Positions 52,829-62,481 of a DNA stretch of 64,000 nucleotides are shown here, piece by piece; position 1 is the stretch's first letter; every line of letters starts with the position of its first letter. Under the pieces are notes generated by a model, which worked only from the letters and a program-made list of their open reading frames with translations, searched no databases and was not told where the DNA came from. The DNA is from Limihaloglobus sulfuriphilus (GTDB taxonomy: Bacteria; Planctomycetota; Phycisphaerae; Sedimentisphaerales; Sedimentisphaeraceae). The position numbers and the translations under genes were made by a program. The stretch lies in NCBI RefSeq assembly GCF_001999965.1, contig NZ_CP019646.1, positions 2,418,001-2,482,000 of the forward strand, written 5' to 3'.

Positions 52829-54340
52829 CTATTGCTTTTTCTCCGCGACAATACAGTCAATACCGATTCCGTAGCCTGTCGAGGCGCCGTTTTTGCCTGT
52901 ATTGCGCAATGTGAGCTTGTTTTTCCCAGCGGCGAGGTTCTGGTTTGGCAATATAAAGCCTCTTGTATGAAAACTCTCGGTGTAGAGGTCCATGGGCTTA
53001 CCAGCCGCATTGCCGTTGACGTAAGCGGTGTATATGCCGTAATTGGTTGCCTTGGTCAGGTAGAAAGACAAGGTATATAAGCCGGCTTTTTCAACTTCAA
53101 ATTCCAGCTCAAGTTCCTGGCCCGGCTCAGCAGTATCGCTTCTGACCTGTCTTGCGCCGCTCCACGGGCCGTATTGGATCTGGGCTTTACCGCCGCGAAC
53201 TGTTATATTTTCCAGTAACGATTCGGCTTCAATGACATTATCAGGGTCATGACGGATGCGATCGTATGCCGGCGGCAGCGGCGGAAACGGCTTATGTATT
53301 TGCCGCTGGTACCAGAATGCAACAGAAGAGAAATCATCATCCCGCTCGCCGAAATGAGTTATCAGCTCACCCTTCTCGTCAAAGACCACACCTTTGTGCT
53401 CTATCTCAAACCGCAGCGATTTGTCAAACGATACCGGATCGGAAATATGCCAGCGGTAAGAACTTGTCCGCGAATCGGGGGCATTGTATTCAAACACACT
53501 CGTGCCGTACTCAGGATACGATGACAGGCGGACACCCCAGGCATCACAGAGGTAATCCTCGCTGCCGGTGCCCCTGAGAGACGGCTCTTTCTCGCCATCA
53601 ATAAAAAAGAAGTCATCACCTTCACCCCACCATGACCCCTGTTTTTGATGAATATTGAGGAGCGTTCCGACATACTGGCCCTCGCCCTCGATATCCGCGA
53701 CAACATAATTACCCGGGCGGGCAGGGTGTTCCTGTCGATACATCGCATGGAAGTAGGCCGCGTTGTCCGGCAGACTCGGTACCTGCTGCCAGTCAACATA
53801 CCAGAAAAACGGCGATATTGCTTTGCGCCCCTCGTTGGTGATCGTTATACGTGCGGATTCGCGGAACGGCATCTTCCAGTAGCAGTTGCGTGCGCGGCCG
53901 TGCGAGCCTACATTTATCGGCTTGCTGTGCAGGTCACGTTCAAGACCAAACCCCACGCCGAAAAAATCACCCAGCGGGCACTCTACAGACGGGTGCTGCG
54001 AACCATCCCAATACATGCGTATCACAAGAAGCCGCGGGTGGAACAACTCGCCGATTACCATTGTTGACCAGATATGGTTTATAACGCCCGGACCCTGGAG
54101 ATTCGCAATCTCAAGGGTCTGGCCGGGCTCAATAACCCGTGCGTCTTCGTTGGTATTTCTCCATTCTGCGGCGCTTGAAGATGAACGGTAAGTCCTGCCT
54201 GGAATGACTGCTGCCAAAGACGAAAGACTACCGCTCTCAGGCATGACTGTATGGGAAGAATCAATACGCATGCATCCTGAAAAGCCGATAATTAGACATG
54301 CTAAAAATGCCGCTGTGATTAAAAATGATCTGCTAAACAT
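52829..54340 (-). CDS. GH172 (DUF2961) lipoprotein with C-terminal carbohydrate-binding-like domain
   Basis: The 503-residue protein has a lipoprotein signal (LITAAFLACLIIGFSGC). The DUF2961/GH172 core runs about 35-355: GPGVINHIWSTMVIGELFHP (about 84-103), YWDGSQHPSVECPLGDFFGV (about 109-128), GQYVGTLLNIHQKQGSWWGE (about 224-243), LRGTGSEDYLCDAWGV (about 257-272, likely catalytic Glu). A β-sandwich at about 370-500 (ARQVRSDTAEPGQELELEFE) resembles a carbohydrate-binding module. Compared with the cytoplasmic GH172 at 43.3 kb, this one would act outside the membrane. Product and substrate are unknown; arabinofuranosides or difructose compounds are candidates. Confidence 0.88.
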   Translation of the reverse strand: MFSRSFLITAAFLACLIIGFSGCMRIDSSHTVMPESGSLSSLAAVIPGRTYRSSSSAAEWRNTNEDARVIEPGQTLEIANLQGPGVINHIWSTMVIGELFHPRLLVIRMYWDGSQHPSVECPLGDFFGVGFGLERDLHSKPINVGSHGRARNCYWKMPFRESARITITNEGRKAISPFFWYVDWQQVPSLPDNAAYFHAMYRQEHPARPGNYVVADIEGEGQYVGTLLNIHQKQGSWWGEGDDFFFIDGEKEPSLRGTGSEDYLCDAWGVRLSSYPEYGTSVFEYNAPDSRTSSYRWHISDPVSFDKSLRFEIEHKGVVFDEKGELITHFGERDDDFSSVAFWYQRQIHKPFPPLPPAYDRIRHDPDNVIEAESLLENITVRGGKAQIQYGPWSGARQVRSDTAEPGQELELEFEVEKAGLYTLSFYLTKATNYGIYTAYVNGNAAGKPMDLYTESFHTRGFILPNQNLAAGKNKLTLRNTGKNGASTGYGIGIDCIVAEKKQ

Positions 54341-54597
54341 TGTCTATCCCTATACTTAACATTTATAAAAACAAAATTTGCCCTATATAGCCCGTTTAAT
54401 TATTTAAGATACAAGACAAAAACCGCAGCTACCCGGACTTAGAAAATCTTTTTAAAATCTGCAATTGTAATTCTAACATGAAACTATCTTCTTTCAAGTT
54501 TCTAAATATGAATATGCTGCCTTAACAAAAAATTCTGGTTTAATGCTTGACAGGCGATTCCTTTCGTGATAGAATGTTTCGTACAGGAATCAATTCA

Positions 54598-55143
54598 ATG
54601 CGAAAGTTTTTATTTAAAAATATATTAAACAACTCAGAAGAAGCGTCTTGTGAGTTTTTCGAAGAATGCCAGGTCCGGATTCTGATGTCTCTGCGTCGGA
54701 TAATCCACGCGGTGGATATCCATTCGCGCAAGCTGAATCAGAATTACCAGATCACAGCGCCGCAGCTTATCTGCATCCACACGCTGGCAAGCGAGGGCAA
54801 GATGACCCAATCGGCCCTGTCTAAGTCCGTAAATCTAAGCGTAAGCACGATTAACGGCATAATTGACAGGCTTGAGAAGAAGGGTCTTGTTGCCCGCATC
54901 AGAGATACGGTTGACCGTCGCAAGGTATTTGTCAAACTTACGCAAGAGGGCCAAAGCCTTGCGGATTCGGCACCGTCTCTTATGCAGGAAAGTTTCTCTG
55001 ACGCTCTTCGCAAACTGCCGGAACTTGAGCAGGCGGCTATCGCAATGTCGCTTGAGCGTGTTGTAGATTTAATGGAAGCCAAACAGTTTAAAAGCTCAGA
55101 GGCCGGCGAAACTGAAACACAATTATATCAAAAAAAAGGATAG
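54598..55143 (+). CDS. MarR-family transcriptional regulator
   Basis: I prefer the ATG at 54598 (181 residues), with AGGA about 9 bases upstream; a longer frame starts at 54547. The winged helix is clear: ITAPQLICIHTLASEGKMTQ (about 51-70), SALSKSVNLSVSTINGIIDR (about 71-90), LEKKGLVARIRDTVDRRKVF (about 91-110, the wing with DxRR). MarR proteins usually repress neighbouring genes and respond to a small ligand. It lies 9 bases upstream of the lysine aminomutase gene and is the first gene of the osmolyte operon, so it probably controls it. Confidence 0.85.
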   Translation: MRKFLFKNILNNSEEASCEFFEECQVRILMSLRRIIHAVDIHSRKLNQNYQITAPQLICIHTLASEGKMTQSALSKSVNLSVSTINGIIDRLEKKGLVARIRDTVDRRKVFVKLTQEGQSLADSAPSLMQESFSDALRKLPELEQAAIAMSLERVVDLMEAKQFKSSEAGETETQLYQKKG

Positions 55144-55152
55144 TAAGCAATT

Positions 55153-56472
55153 ATGGATAAAACAATGAAATTAAGCGAATCACAGCAAAGTATTATTGAC
55201 AATATTGATGAACACACCACCAGCACGCACTGGCGTGACTGGAAATGGCAGATCAAACACTGTATTCATGACCTGGAGACGTTTCAGGAACTTCTGGGTA
55301 TAGAACTGCCCGATCAGATGAAGGATGCGTTCAAACATACTGTGCAAAAGTTCCCCATGTCAATCACTCCGTATTATCTTTCACTGATAAATACAGATGA
55401 TATCGAGAATGACCCTGTATTCAGGCAGTCGTTCCCGTCACCGCTGGAGATGATGATAACAAAATCAGACATGGCAGACCCTCTGCACGAGGACAAAGAC
55501 AGCCCCGTACCGGGGATTACACACAGGTATCCTGACAGGGTGCTCTTCCTTGTGAGTAACATGTGTGCGATGTACTGCCGCCACTGTACGCGTAAACGCC
55601 AGGTCGGCGATGTTGACTCGATACCCGACAAGGAGCAGATGCTCAAGGGGATTGAGTACATAAAAAATACGCCTCAGGTGCGTGACGTTCTCTTGAGCGG
55701 CGGGGATCCGTTCCTGCTTTCAGACGAGAAACTTGACTGGATACTCGGTGAGCTTCGCAAGATTGATCACGTTGAGATTGTCAGAATCGGCACACGTACA
55801 CCCGTGGTACTGCCTTACCGTATAACAGAGGATCTGGTTAAGGTGATCAGAAAACATCACCCCGTCTGGATTAACACACACTTTAACCATCCGCGTGAGA
55901 TTACAAACTCCTCGAGAGCGGCACTTGCAAGGATGGCGGATGCCGGAATTCCTCTGGGCAACCAGTCCGTGCTTCTTGCCGGCGTAAATGACTGCCCGAG
56001 AATCATGAAGGCTCTCGTTCAAAAACTGGCTTATAACCGTGTCAGGCCGTACTATCTGTACCAATGCGACCTGTCGGAAGGCCTGACCCATTTCAGGACA
56101 CCGGTAGGCAAGGGTATTGAGATACTTGAAGGCCTTATCGGCCATACAAGCGGATTCTGCGTACCGACCTATGTTATAGACGCACCGGGCGGCGGCGGAA
56201 AAATCCCCGTTATGCCAAACTACCTGATTTCATGGTCAACCAACAAGGTTGTACTGCGAAACTATGAAGGCGTTATTACAACTTACAAAGAACCCGATTC
56301 TTATGAACCGATCTTCTGCGACAGAAACTGTGAGAAATGCGACCTACAGCTCGAGCTGGGCGATGCCAGTGAGTTCAAGTCCGTCGGCATAGAGAAACTG
56401 CTTGGCGACCACGACAAAACTATATCCCTTGTACCCGAATCAAATGACAGATATGACCGCAGAAACGACTAA
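55153..56472 (+). CDS. ablA: Lysine 2,3-aminomutase
   Basis: The 439-residue radical SAM enzyme has the iron-sulfur motif [18 protein letters not shown] (Cys138, Cys142, Cys145, CxxxCxxC), preceded by [22 protein letters not shown] follows for SAM binding. The PLP lysine is in [16 protein letters not shown] (about 337-352). The C-terminal zinc/cysteine tail is [16 protein letters not shown] (about 395-410). It converts L-α-lysine to β-lysine. With an acetyltransferase at the end of the operon this is the first step of Nε-acetyl-β-lysine synthesis, a compatible solute known from methanogens and some bacteria. Confidence 0.94.
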   Translation: MDKTMKLSESQQSIIDNIDEHTTSTHWRDWKWQIKHCIHDLETFQELLGIELPDQMKDAFKHTVQKFPMSITPYYLSLINTDDIENDPVFRQSFPSPLEMMITKSDMADPLHEDKDSPVPGITHRYPDRVLFLVSNMCAMYCRHCTRKRQVGDVDSIPDKEQMLKGIEYIKNTPQVRDVLLSGGDPFLLSDEKLDWILGELRKIDHVEIVRIGTRTPVVLPYRITEDLVKVIRKHHPVWINTHFNHPREITNSSRAALARMADAGIPLGNQSVLLAGVNDCPRIMKALVQKLAYNRVRPYYLYQCDLSEGLTHFRTPVGKGIEILEGLIGHTSGFCVPTYVIDAPGGGGKIPVMPNYLISWSTNKVVLRNYEGVITTYKEPDSYEPIFCDRNCEKCDLQLELGDASEFKSVGIEKLLGDHDKTISLVPESNDRYDRRND

Positions 56473-56481
56473 TCAGCTGAT

Positions 56482-57396
56482 ATGCTTTATTATCTGACAC
56501 ACGGTTTGTTCTTCTACATTGCCGGCATAATACTGGCGGCGGCAATAGGCGTTTACTTCGTCTTCAAGCGGCTCAAAAACCTTGAAGAATCAAGGAAAGA
56601 GACGCTGTCAAAACGTGTCGCGGCTACGTTCGATGTGCGGTTCAACAAGAAGATCGGCAGAGGCAAGTTCAAAGAACAGAGGCTCAACAGTCTCGAGAGC
56701 CGTTTCAGCATCACGCGCCGGGCGATTCTTGTACTGATAGCCGGAACCGCCCTGATAGCGGTTCTGACACCAATTATCGGGACGTATTCGCCAACGCTTA
56801 TCTCTGTGATAGTAGCGTGTGTTTCGGTGGTTATCGGTATCGCCGCCAGGCCGTTCATAGAGAATATGATATGCGGACTTGTACTGTGCTTTGGCAAACT
56901 TGCCAAAATCGGCGACATTGTACTGGTTGACGGCGAATACGGAACAATCGAGGACGTAACCCTGACACACTGCATACTCAGGCGGTGGGACTGGCTGCGG
57001 TATGTGGTGCCAAACTCGCTGATGATGAACAAGGAATTCGTGAACTACTCGCTCATCGACAATTACCGCTGGGTATATGTTGAGTTCTGGATAGACAACA
57101 GCCAGGACCTGGATATTGTCGAGCAAATCGCCAAAGATTCACCCAACGGCAGCAGCTACTTTTCCGGTAATGAAACGCCGCGATTCTGGGTAACCGAGCT
57201 TACCCCCCAGGCGGCAAAATGTATGGTAGTTGCATGGGCGACTACTGCCGCGGACGGCTGGATGCTCAGTATTGATATAAGAAAAAATCTGCTAAGAGAG
57301 CTGCACAAACACGGCATAAAGACGCATCTGCAGAATATAAACATAGAAGAAAAGCAAAATGAATTAAAACAGGAGAAGGCAATTGACAATTCTTGA
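56482..57396 (+). CDS. MscS-family mechanosensitive channel
   Basis: The 304-residue protein has an N-terminal membrane segment ([20 protein letters not shown]) and two further segments ([40 protein letters not shown]). The MscS β-domain signature follows: [20 protein letters not shown] (about 131-150) and [20 protein letters not shown] (about 152-171). MscS channels open on membrane tension and release solutes after osmotic downshock. Placed inside the osmolyte operon, it is a natural release valve for the accumulated Nε-acetyl-β-lysine, though that link is inference. The next gene starts within its last codons. Confidence 0.88.
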   Translation: MLYYLTHGLFFYIAGIILAAAIGVYFVFKRLKNLEESRKETLSKRVAATFDVRFNKKIGRGKFKEQRLNSLESRFSITRRAILVLIAGTALIAVLTPIIGTYSPTLISVIVACVSVVIGIAARPFIENMICGLVLCFGKLAKIGDIVLVDGEYGTIEDVTLTHCILRRWDWLRYVVPNSLMMNKEFVNYSLIDNYRWVYVEFWIDNSQDLDIVEQIAKDSPNGSSYFSGNETPRFWVTELTPQAAKCMVVAWATTAADGWMLSIDIRKNLLRELHKHGIKTHLQNINIEEKQNELKQEKAIDNS

Positions 57397-58852
57397 TTAT
57401 CTTATATTTGCCCTTTATATGGCAGGGGTACTTGCGATTGGATTTTATCATTTCCGAAAAAATAAAAGTACCGAAGACTATTACGTCGGCAGCCGCAACA
57501 TCAAAGCCTCGCATGTTGGACTCTCTATCGTTGCAACCGATGTAGGCGGCGGGTTTTCAATCGGCCTGGGCGGCGTGGGTTTTATGATGGGGCTTGCCGG
57601 AACTTGGCTGCTCTTCACTGGGCTTGTGGGCGCGTGGCTGACGGCAGTGTTCGTAATACCGAGGATAAAGGCAATTGATGCGGACAAGAATTTCTTTACG
57701 TATCCGGATTTTCTGCGAAACAGATATAACGGCAAGGTAGCACTGCTGGCGGCAATAATCTCAGGTATCGGCTATCTGGGCTTTACCGGAGCACAGCTTC
57801 TGGCGGGCGCTAAGCTGGCATCGGCTACGATCCTGCCAAAAAGCCCGTTCGGGATGGATCCTATCCTTTTCGCTCTGCTGGTTATCGCGGTGGTTACGAT
57901 ACTTTACACCGTAGTAGGCGGCTTAAAGGCGGTAATATATACCGATACGATACAGTGGGTAATCCTGCTCAGCGGACTGATATTTGTTACCATACCTGTT
58001 ACTCTGTTCAAGATCGGCGGCATAAGCGCGCTGACAGAAACGCTGCCCAAAGAATACTTTTCTCTGGGCAACATAACCGCTGTTAAATTCATAAACTGGA
58101 TGGTCACCATCATACCTATTTGGCTGATAGGCATGACCCTTTACCAGCGGATGTACGCATGCAAAGACGAGAAGCAGGCAAAAAGAGCCTGGTATATCGC
58201 CGGCATATTTGAATATCCGATAATGTCGTTTACCGGCGTGTTTCTGGGTATGTGCGCCCGGGTGGTTTTCCCGGAGGCCGAAGCCGAGATGGCACTGCCT
58301 ATGCTGGTGCGGGACATTCTGCCTATAGGCGTTACCGGAATTGTAATAGCGTCTTATTTTTCCGCGATTATGTCAACGGCGGACAGCTGTCTGATGGCAT
58401 CGTCGGGCAACTTCGTAAACGACGTTATTGAGAGGTATTTCATAAAGAACATCTCCGCGAAAGGCTCTATGCGGCTCTCAATGCTGGCGACGCTGATTAT
58501 CGGTGCCACCGCGGTTATTATGGCCGCACAGTTTGAGATGGTTCTTGACGCAATTCTCTACGCGTATGCGTTTATGGTCTCGGGGCTGTTTGTTCCGACA
58601 CTCGGAGCGTATTTCTGGAAGAAATCGAGCTGCGCCGGCGCGTTTGCCGGCATGATATCCGGCGGCGTATTAACACTGCTGCTGCTTACAAAAACGATTG
58701 CACTGCCCGGGTCGCTTGCCCGAATCGGGCTTGATGCCAGTTTTTACGGGATTGTATTATCCGCGGCATTTTTTATCGTATTTTCGCTGACAATGCCGGA
58801 CAAACTAAAAAATGAAGACAAAACCATTAAAAATAATGAGGTGAACTCGTGA
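57383..58852 (+). CDS. Sodium:solute symporter (SSS family)
   Basis: The 489-residue protein starts with TTG at 57383, backed by an AGGAGAAGG site 3 bases before it. It has about 13 membrane segments with SSS hallmarks: [20 protein letters not shown] (about 33-52), [20 protein letters not shown] (about 54-73), and [13 protein letters not shown]. The substrate is not evident. In a β-lysine operon it could import lysine, β-lysine or another compatible solute by sodium coupling. Its start overlaps the MscS gene and its stop overlaps the acetyltransferase start, so all are translated from one message. Confidence 0.87.
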   Translation: MTILDYLIFALYMAGVLAIGFYHFRKNKSTEDYYVGSRNIKASHVGLSIVATDVGGGFSIGLGGVGFMMGLAGTWLLFTGLVGAWLTAVFVIPRIKAIDADKNFFTYPDFLRNRYNGKVALLAAIISGIGYLGFTGAQLLAGAKLASATILPKSPFGMDPILFALLVIAVVTILYTVVGGLKAVIYTDTIQWVILLSGLIFVTIPVTLFKIGGISALTETLPKEYFSLGNITAVKFINWMVTIIPIWLIGMTLYQRMYACKDEKQAKRAWYIAGIFEYPIMSFTGVFLGMCARVVFPEAEAEMALPMLVRDILPIGVTGIVIASYFSAIMSTADSCLMASSGNFVNDVIERYFIKNISAKGSMRLSMLATLIIGATAVIMAAQFEMVLDAILYAYAFMVSGLFVPTLGAYFWKKSSCAGAFAGMISGGVLTLLLLTKTIALPGSLARIGLDASFYGIVLSAAFFIVFSLTMPDKLKNEDKTIKNNEVNS

Positions 58853-59700
58853 TGACTGAAGAAAAACAACGCGATAAGACAGAAAATTTCCATGATGCCC
58901 TTATCCAGCACGGCCCGCTAAGCCAAAGAATATATCTGATGAAACTCGGCGACGCCGAACCGGAATCCCTGATACCGGCAATGCAGGAACTGGCTGAAAA
59001 AAACGCATACACCAAGATATTCGCCAAGGTTGCCAAAAAAGACGCCGAAAAATTCCTCAACAGCGGCTATGAAAAAGAAGCCGAAATACCAGGCTTTTAT
59101 AACGGCAAAGACGCGGGGATGTTTCTGGCAAAATACCTCAGCGACCAGCGAAGGAACGAAAAAGATATAGAAGATATCGAAAAGGTCATGGAGCTTGCAC
59201 AGGAGAAAATCCGCGGCGGTGTAACGCCGTTTCTTCCCGGGGACGTAATCCTGAGATGGTGCATCCCCGAAGACGCCGAGGTTATGAGCCAGATTTACAA
59301 AAAGGTGTTCGACTCCTACCCGTTCCCGATAGACAACCCTGATTATCTGATCGAGACAATGCGGGAGCATATTGTTTACTTCGGGATTGAGATCGAGGGC
59401 AAACTCGTTTCGCTTGCCTCTTCCGAGATGGACAAGACGGCGGAGAATGTGGAGATGACCGACTTTGCCACGCTGCCCGAATACCGCGGCAGAAGTTTCG
59501 CCGTGCGGCTGCTAAAATACATGGAAAGCCAGATGAAAACCCACGGCATAAAAACCGCCTACACAATAGCAAGAGCGGTTTCGGCGGGCATGAACATCAC
59601 ATTCGCCAAATCAGGCTACCACTATGCCGGCAGGCTCAAAAGCAACACGAACATCTCCGGCAGTATCGAGAGCATGAACGTATGGTATAAAAACCTTTGA
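58852..59700 (+). CDS. ablB: β-lysine Nε-acetyltransferase (GNAT family)
   Basis: The ATG at 58852 (282 residues) has GAGGTG upstream; a GTG directly before it is an alternative. The N-terminal 120 residues are the AblB-specific part (QRIYLMKLGDAEPESLIPAM; YEKEAEIPGFYNGKDAGMFL). The C-terminal half is a GNAT domain (FATLPEYRGRSFAVRLLKYM, about 203-222, acetyl-CoA loop) and TIARAVSAGMNITFAKSGYH. AblB acetylates β-lysine at the ε-amino group to give Nε-acetyl-β-lysine. Co-occurrence with ablA in the same operon makes the assignment strong. Cytoplasmic. Confidence 0.92.
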   Translation: MTEEKQRDKTENFHDALIQHGPLSQRIYLMKLGDAEPESLIPAMQELAEKNAYTKIFAKVAKKDAEKFLNSGYEKEAEIPGFYNGKDAGMFLAKYLSDQRRNEKDIEDIEKVMELAQEKIRGGVTPFLPGDVILRWCIPEDAEVMSQIYKKVFDSYPFPIDNPDYLIETMREHIVYFGIEIEGKLVSLASSEMDKTAENVEMTDFATLPEYRGRSFAVRLLKYMESQMKTHGIKTAYTIARAVSAGMNITFAKSGYHYAGRLKSNTNISGSIESMNVWYKNL

Positions 59701-59739
59701 GCGGGCTGATCTGAATACAGCTGCTGAGAAAAGTTGAAA

Positions 59740-60057
59740 TCACTCTTTTTCCAGGAGCTGCTTTTCGATACGGTCAAGCCGCCTGAATATCGCGTTTCTG
59801 TGGATAAACCCAAACGCAAAAACCTTCATTACGCTCATGGCCTGCACCATAATCACTATCAGTGCGGCATAGAGAATCTGGCCTTTGGTTGTCTGGGCAC
59901 AGGAGAACCTGACAGCGAAAAAGATGAGCAGGCCGATAAACACTATCGAGTATAGATAGGTGATAACAACGATGGATTCCATCTTTTTGCAGTAGAAATC
60001 CCGGAATATCTGCACAAGTGAAAAATCATCGATATTTTGATTTTGCTCTTTTTCCAT
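59740..60057 (-). CDS. Small two-span membrane protein of unknown function
   Basis: The ATG at 60057 (105 residues, MEKEQNQNIDDFSLVQIFRD) has GGAAG upstream. The frame continues upstream into ispD but that part is not convincing. It has two membrane segments (IVVITYLYSIVFIGLLIFFA and ILYAALIVIMVQAMSVMKVF), ending in a coiled basic/acidic tail (IFRRLDRIEKQLLEKE). I do not recognise the family. It follows ispD by about 60 bases in the same direction and may be co-transcribed. Confidence 0.7.
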   Translation of the reverse strand: MEKEQNQNIDDFSLVQIFRDFYCKKMESIVVITYLYSIVFIGLLIFFAVRFSCAQTTKGQILYAALIVIMVQAMSVMKVFAFGFIHRNAIFRRLDRIEKQLLEKE

Positions 60058-60118
60058 GATTACTTCCTTTCTGTATTCAATAAACAACTCTGGTACAGCG
60101 TCGGGAAAACCTATGCGG

Positions 60119-60859
60119 CTACCACTGGGCTTCTTCAAAAGCTCCCAGAGGCGCCTGCTTCTTCGGGGCAAAGGTCTTGAGAACGGCCTCGACAATGGGA
60201 ATATCGCCGGGGACGGTAATCTTGAGGTTTGAATAGTCGGTTTTTACGATATGCACCTTTTCGCCGATATTTTCCACGAGAATCGAATCATCACTGACGG
60301 CGGCCTTGTCCTCGTGGCCGTCCAGGCGGGCGTAGGCCTTTTCGATGATATCGCGTCTGAACACCTGCGGCGTCTGTGCCTCGTACATGCCGTCACGTTC
60401 AACGGTTGCGGTGATGATGCCGTCTTCGACTTTCTTGAGTGTTGCCGTTACCGGCGCGGCGAGCATGGCGGCACCTGTCTGGGCGGCCGTGTCAAATACC
60501 TCGTCGATCCATTTGCGTTTTATACAGCAGCGTGCGGCGTCATGAATGGCGACAAGATTGATATCGTCCCGCAGCGTTTGCAGTGCGTTGTTGACCGATT
60601 CGCACCTCTCTTTGCCGCCGTGCACAACCTTAATGCCGTTAAAATCGCAAAACGCGCCGTGGTTAATCTCGAGTTTTTCCTGATCAGCCGCGTCTATCGT
60701 AAGGATTATCTGCTTGACGCTGTCATGGCTGAGAAACGGCTCTATCGCCTTTATAAAAAGCGCACTGCCGCCGACCTTGTGAAATATTTTCTTGGTCTTT
60801 TTGCCAAACCGGCTGCTCTGGCCCGCACCGCAAACAATCAATGCAACATTCTGTTCCAT
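60119..60859 (-). CDS. ispD: 2-C-methyl-D-erythritol 4-phosphate cytidylyltransferase
   Basis: The 246-residue enzyme has the nucleotidyltransferase loop LIVCGAGQSSRFGKKTKKIF (about 8-27), a slightly altered AAGxGxRxG signature. It also has VHGGKERCESVNNALQTL (about 79-96), VAIHDAARCCIKRKWIDEVF (about 103-122) and TPQVFRRDIIEKAY (about 164-177). It joins CTP and MEP in the non-mevalonate isoprenoid pathway. No ispF lies next to it. It is downstream of cobO, with a dispersed repeat array between the two, and upstream of a small membrane gene. Confidence 0.92.
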   Translation of the reverse strand: MEQNVALIVCGAGQSSRFGKKTKKIFHKVGGSALFIKAIEPFLSHDSVKQIILTIDAADQEKLEINHGAFCDFNGIKVVHGGKERCESVNNALQTLRDDINLVAIHDAARCCIKRKWIDEVFDTAAQTGAAMLAAPVTATLKKVEDGIITATVERDGMYEAQTPQVFRRDIIEKAYARLDGHEDKAAVSDDSILVENIGEKVHIVKTDYSNLKITVPGDIPIVEAVLKTFAPKKQAPLGAFEEAQW

Positions 60860-60899
60860 AATAATAACCTTCTAATTCAATTTAACCGTACTGACTTTT

Positions 60900-60944
60900 T
60901 CCTAATTCCTAATTCCTAATTCTTAATTCTTAATTCTTAATTTA
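60900..60944. repeat. AATTCCT/AATTCTT repeat array between ispD and the cobalamin adenosyltransferase
   Basis: The array begins CCTAATTCCTAATTCCTAAT and continues as AATTCTTAATTCTTAA. It is the same unit as at 1429-1454 and 16404-16437. It lies 6 bases past the stop codon of the adenosyltransferase gene, on its 3' side. Confidence 0.8.
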
Positions 60945-60950
60945 ATCCCC

Positions 60951-61493
60951 TCAGTATTCTATCCCCTTTCGGGCGGCGATGCCTTTCTGGAAAGGGTGCT
61001 TTATCTGCCGCATTTCGGATACCAGATCCGCCAGCTCTATCATTTTATCAGAAGCCCCCCTGCCGGTCATGACAATTTCCGTGCCGCGGGCCCTGGTTGT
61101 TATAAGCTTCTTTATATCATCGAATTCCGCAAGCCCTTTCGATTCGCAGAACACGATTTCATCGAGAATTATCATATCATACTCACCCGAGGCCGCCGCG
61201 GTTCTAAGCTCTGTGATAATTGTCTTTATTTCTGCCGCGGTTTTTTTGTAAACCTCCAGGTCGTCTAAAGATGTGAGCATATCCCAGCTTGTTTTCATTG
61301 CCCGCATCTCAATATCAAGGCCGCAATCCGCCGCCGCTCTCCGCTCACTGAGATCAAGGCCGGCCGGCTTCAAGAACTGGTAGATAAGAACCCTGTTGCC
61401 ATTGCCGCACGCACGAAACGCCAGCCCCAGCGCGGCTGTGGTCTTGCCCTTTCCTTGGCCCGTATAGATCTGTACCAGGGATTGTTTTATCAT
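60951..61493 (-). CDS. Cob(I)yrinic acid a,c-diamide adenosyltransferase (CobA/CobO type)
   Basis: The 180-residue protein has the P-loop IYTGQGKGKTTAALGLAFRA (about 9-28). The EYDMIILDEIVFCES segment (about 104-118) and TRARGTEIVMTGRGASDKMI (about 131-150) are typical of the CobO/BtuR family. It transfers the adenosyl group of ATP to cobalt in corrinoids, making adenosylcobalamin. Its start overlaps the panB stop (61490-61493), so they are coupled. No cobalamin riboswitch is visible upstream of the pair. The rest of cobalamin synthesis is not in the window, so salvage is possible. Confidence 0.93.
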   Translation of the reverse strand: MIKQSLVQIYTGQGKGKTTAALGLAFRACGNGNRVLIYQFLKPAGLDLSERRAAADCGLDIEMRAMKTSWDMLTSLDDLEVYKKTAAEIKTIITELRTAAASGEYDMIILDEIVFCESKGLAEFDDIKKLITTRARGTEIVMTGRGASDKMIELADLVSEMRQIKHPFQKGIAARKGIEY

Positions 61494-62365
61494 AAAGCCT
61501 GCTGTTCGCTTTCTTTACGGTTTAATTCCTTATTGAGTTTTTCAAGCTCTTTTGCAGGTATGTGGTACGAGGTGGCATCATCGGGGAACGAGGCGTTTTT
61601 GACCTGCTTATCGTATTCAGTGAGGGCCTCTCTTATGTTTTCGCCTACTCTGCCAAAACATTTTGCGAATTTCGGCAGTTTCGCGCCTTCATTGAGCCCA
61701 AGAACATCGGTTATAACCAGCACCTGCCCGTCACAGTCCGGCCCAGAGCCGCAGCTCAACACCGGGACGCGGCTTCGGCGGGTGATTATCGCGGCTATTT
61801 CACGTGCGGTACCCTCTACAAGAAGCATCCTCGCGCCGGCATCGACCATTCGTTGGGCCAGGTCAATCAGCCCGCGTGCCTGGATCGCCGTGGTGCCCTC
61901 GGCACGGAGCCTGCCGCTGAGCCCTATCGACTGCGGGCGTATCCCTATATGCGCCATAACGGCAATGCCGGCACGGCTGACCGCGCGGACAGTATCGATA
62001 TCATGTTCAGATACCTCGATTTTGACGATATCGGCGCCGGCTTCGGTGATAAACCGCCCGGCGTTGCGGATGGCCTCGGCAATACTGATCTGGTATGAAA
62101 GAAAGGGCATATCCGCAATGACAAGGCTCTCGGGAAGCCCCCTGCGAACCGCCGCGGTCAGTTTAACCATGGTATCCATATCTGCCGGCAGTGTTGTCCG
62201 GTGGCCGAGAATCGCCTGTGCGGCGGAATCTCCGACCATGACTGTATCTATGTCTGTGCCGGCTATAATCGACGCTGTTGTGTAATCATAACATGTTATA
62301 CAGGAAAATTTTTGTTTGTTTTCTTTCAATCTGTATAAATCTGCAAGTGTTTTCTTAGCATTCAT
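61490..62365 (-). CDS. panB: 3-methyl-2-oxobutanoate hydroxymethyltransferase
   Basis: The 291-residue TIM-barrel enzyme has FSCITCYDYTTASIIAGTDI (about 19-38), DTVMVGDSAAQAILGHRTTL (about 39-58, metal-binding Asp), VKIEVSE (about 114-120), HIGIRPQSIG (about 136-145) and MLLVEGTAREIAAIITRRSR (about 178-197, catalytic Glu). It makes ketopantoate from α-ketoisovalerate in pantothenate/CoA synthesis. The start ATG at 62365 is AT-rich upstream. It is first in the panB-cobO-ispD run. Normal length. Confidence 0.95.
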   Translation of the reverse strand: MNAKKTLADLYRLKENKQKFSCITCYDYTTASIIAGTDIDTVMVGDSAAQAILGHRTTLPADMDTMVKLTAAVRRGLPESLVIADMPFLSYQISIAEAIRNAGRFITEAGADIVKIEVSEHDIDTVRAVSRAGIAVMAHIGIRPQSIGLSGRLRAEGTTAIQARGLIDLAQRMVDAGARMLLVEGTAREIAAIITRRSRVPVLSCGSGPDCDGQVLVITDVLGLNEGAKLPKFAKCFGRVGENIREALTEYDKQVKNASFPDDATSYHIPAKELEKLNKELNRKESEQQAL

Positions 62366-62446
62366 GAATATTCTTGCTCGTTTCTGTTCGATTCAGTTGT
62401 TAAAACGTTTTATTATAAAAATTTTTAAATTATTTTATTCTTTAGC
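62366..62446. other. Promoter region of panB
   Basis: The strongly AT-rich 80 bases between panB and the candidate small RNA promoter hold no ORF. They presumably carry the panB promoter on the minus strand; no specific boxes are convincing. Confidence 0.4.
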
Positions 62447-62475
62447 TTGACATTCCAGGTTGTCTTTTATACCAT
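62447..62475 (+). promoter_or_regulatory. Promoter of a candidate small RNA
   Basis: TTGACA (62447-62452, perfect -35), a 17-base spacer and TACCAT (62470-62475, four of six -10 bases) form a strong σ70-type promoter pointing right. No ORF follows. Confidence 0.65.
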
Positions 62476-62481
62476 AAGCAT

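Noticed and set aside
61455-62285. Plus-strand open frame of 276 codons opposite panB
   Set aside because: It lies across panB in the opposite direction, and Ser/Ala-rich antisense frames are common in GC-rich genes; panB motifs are unambiguous.
62366-62446. Cobalamin riboswitch ahead of panB-cobO
   Set aside because: The upstream DNA is AT-rich and too short before the divergent promoter; no B12-box-like conserved segment is visible.
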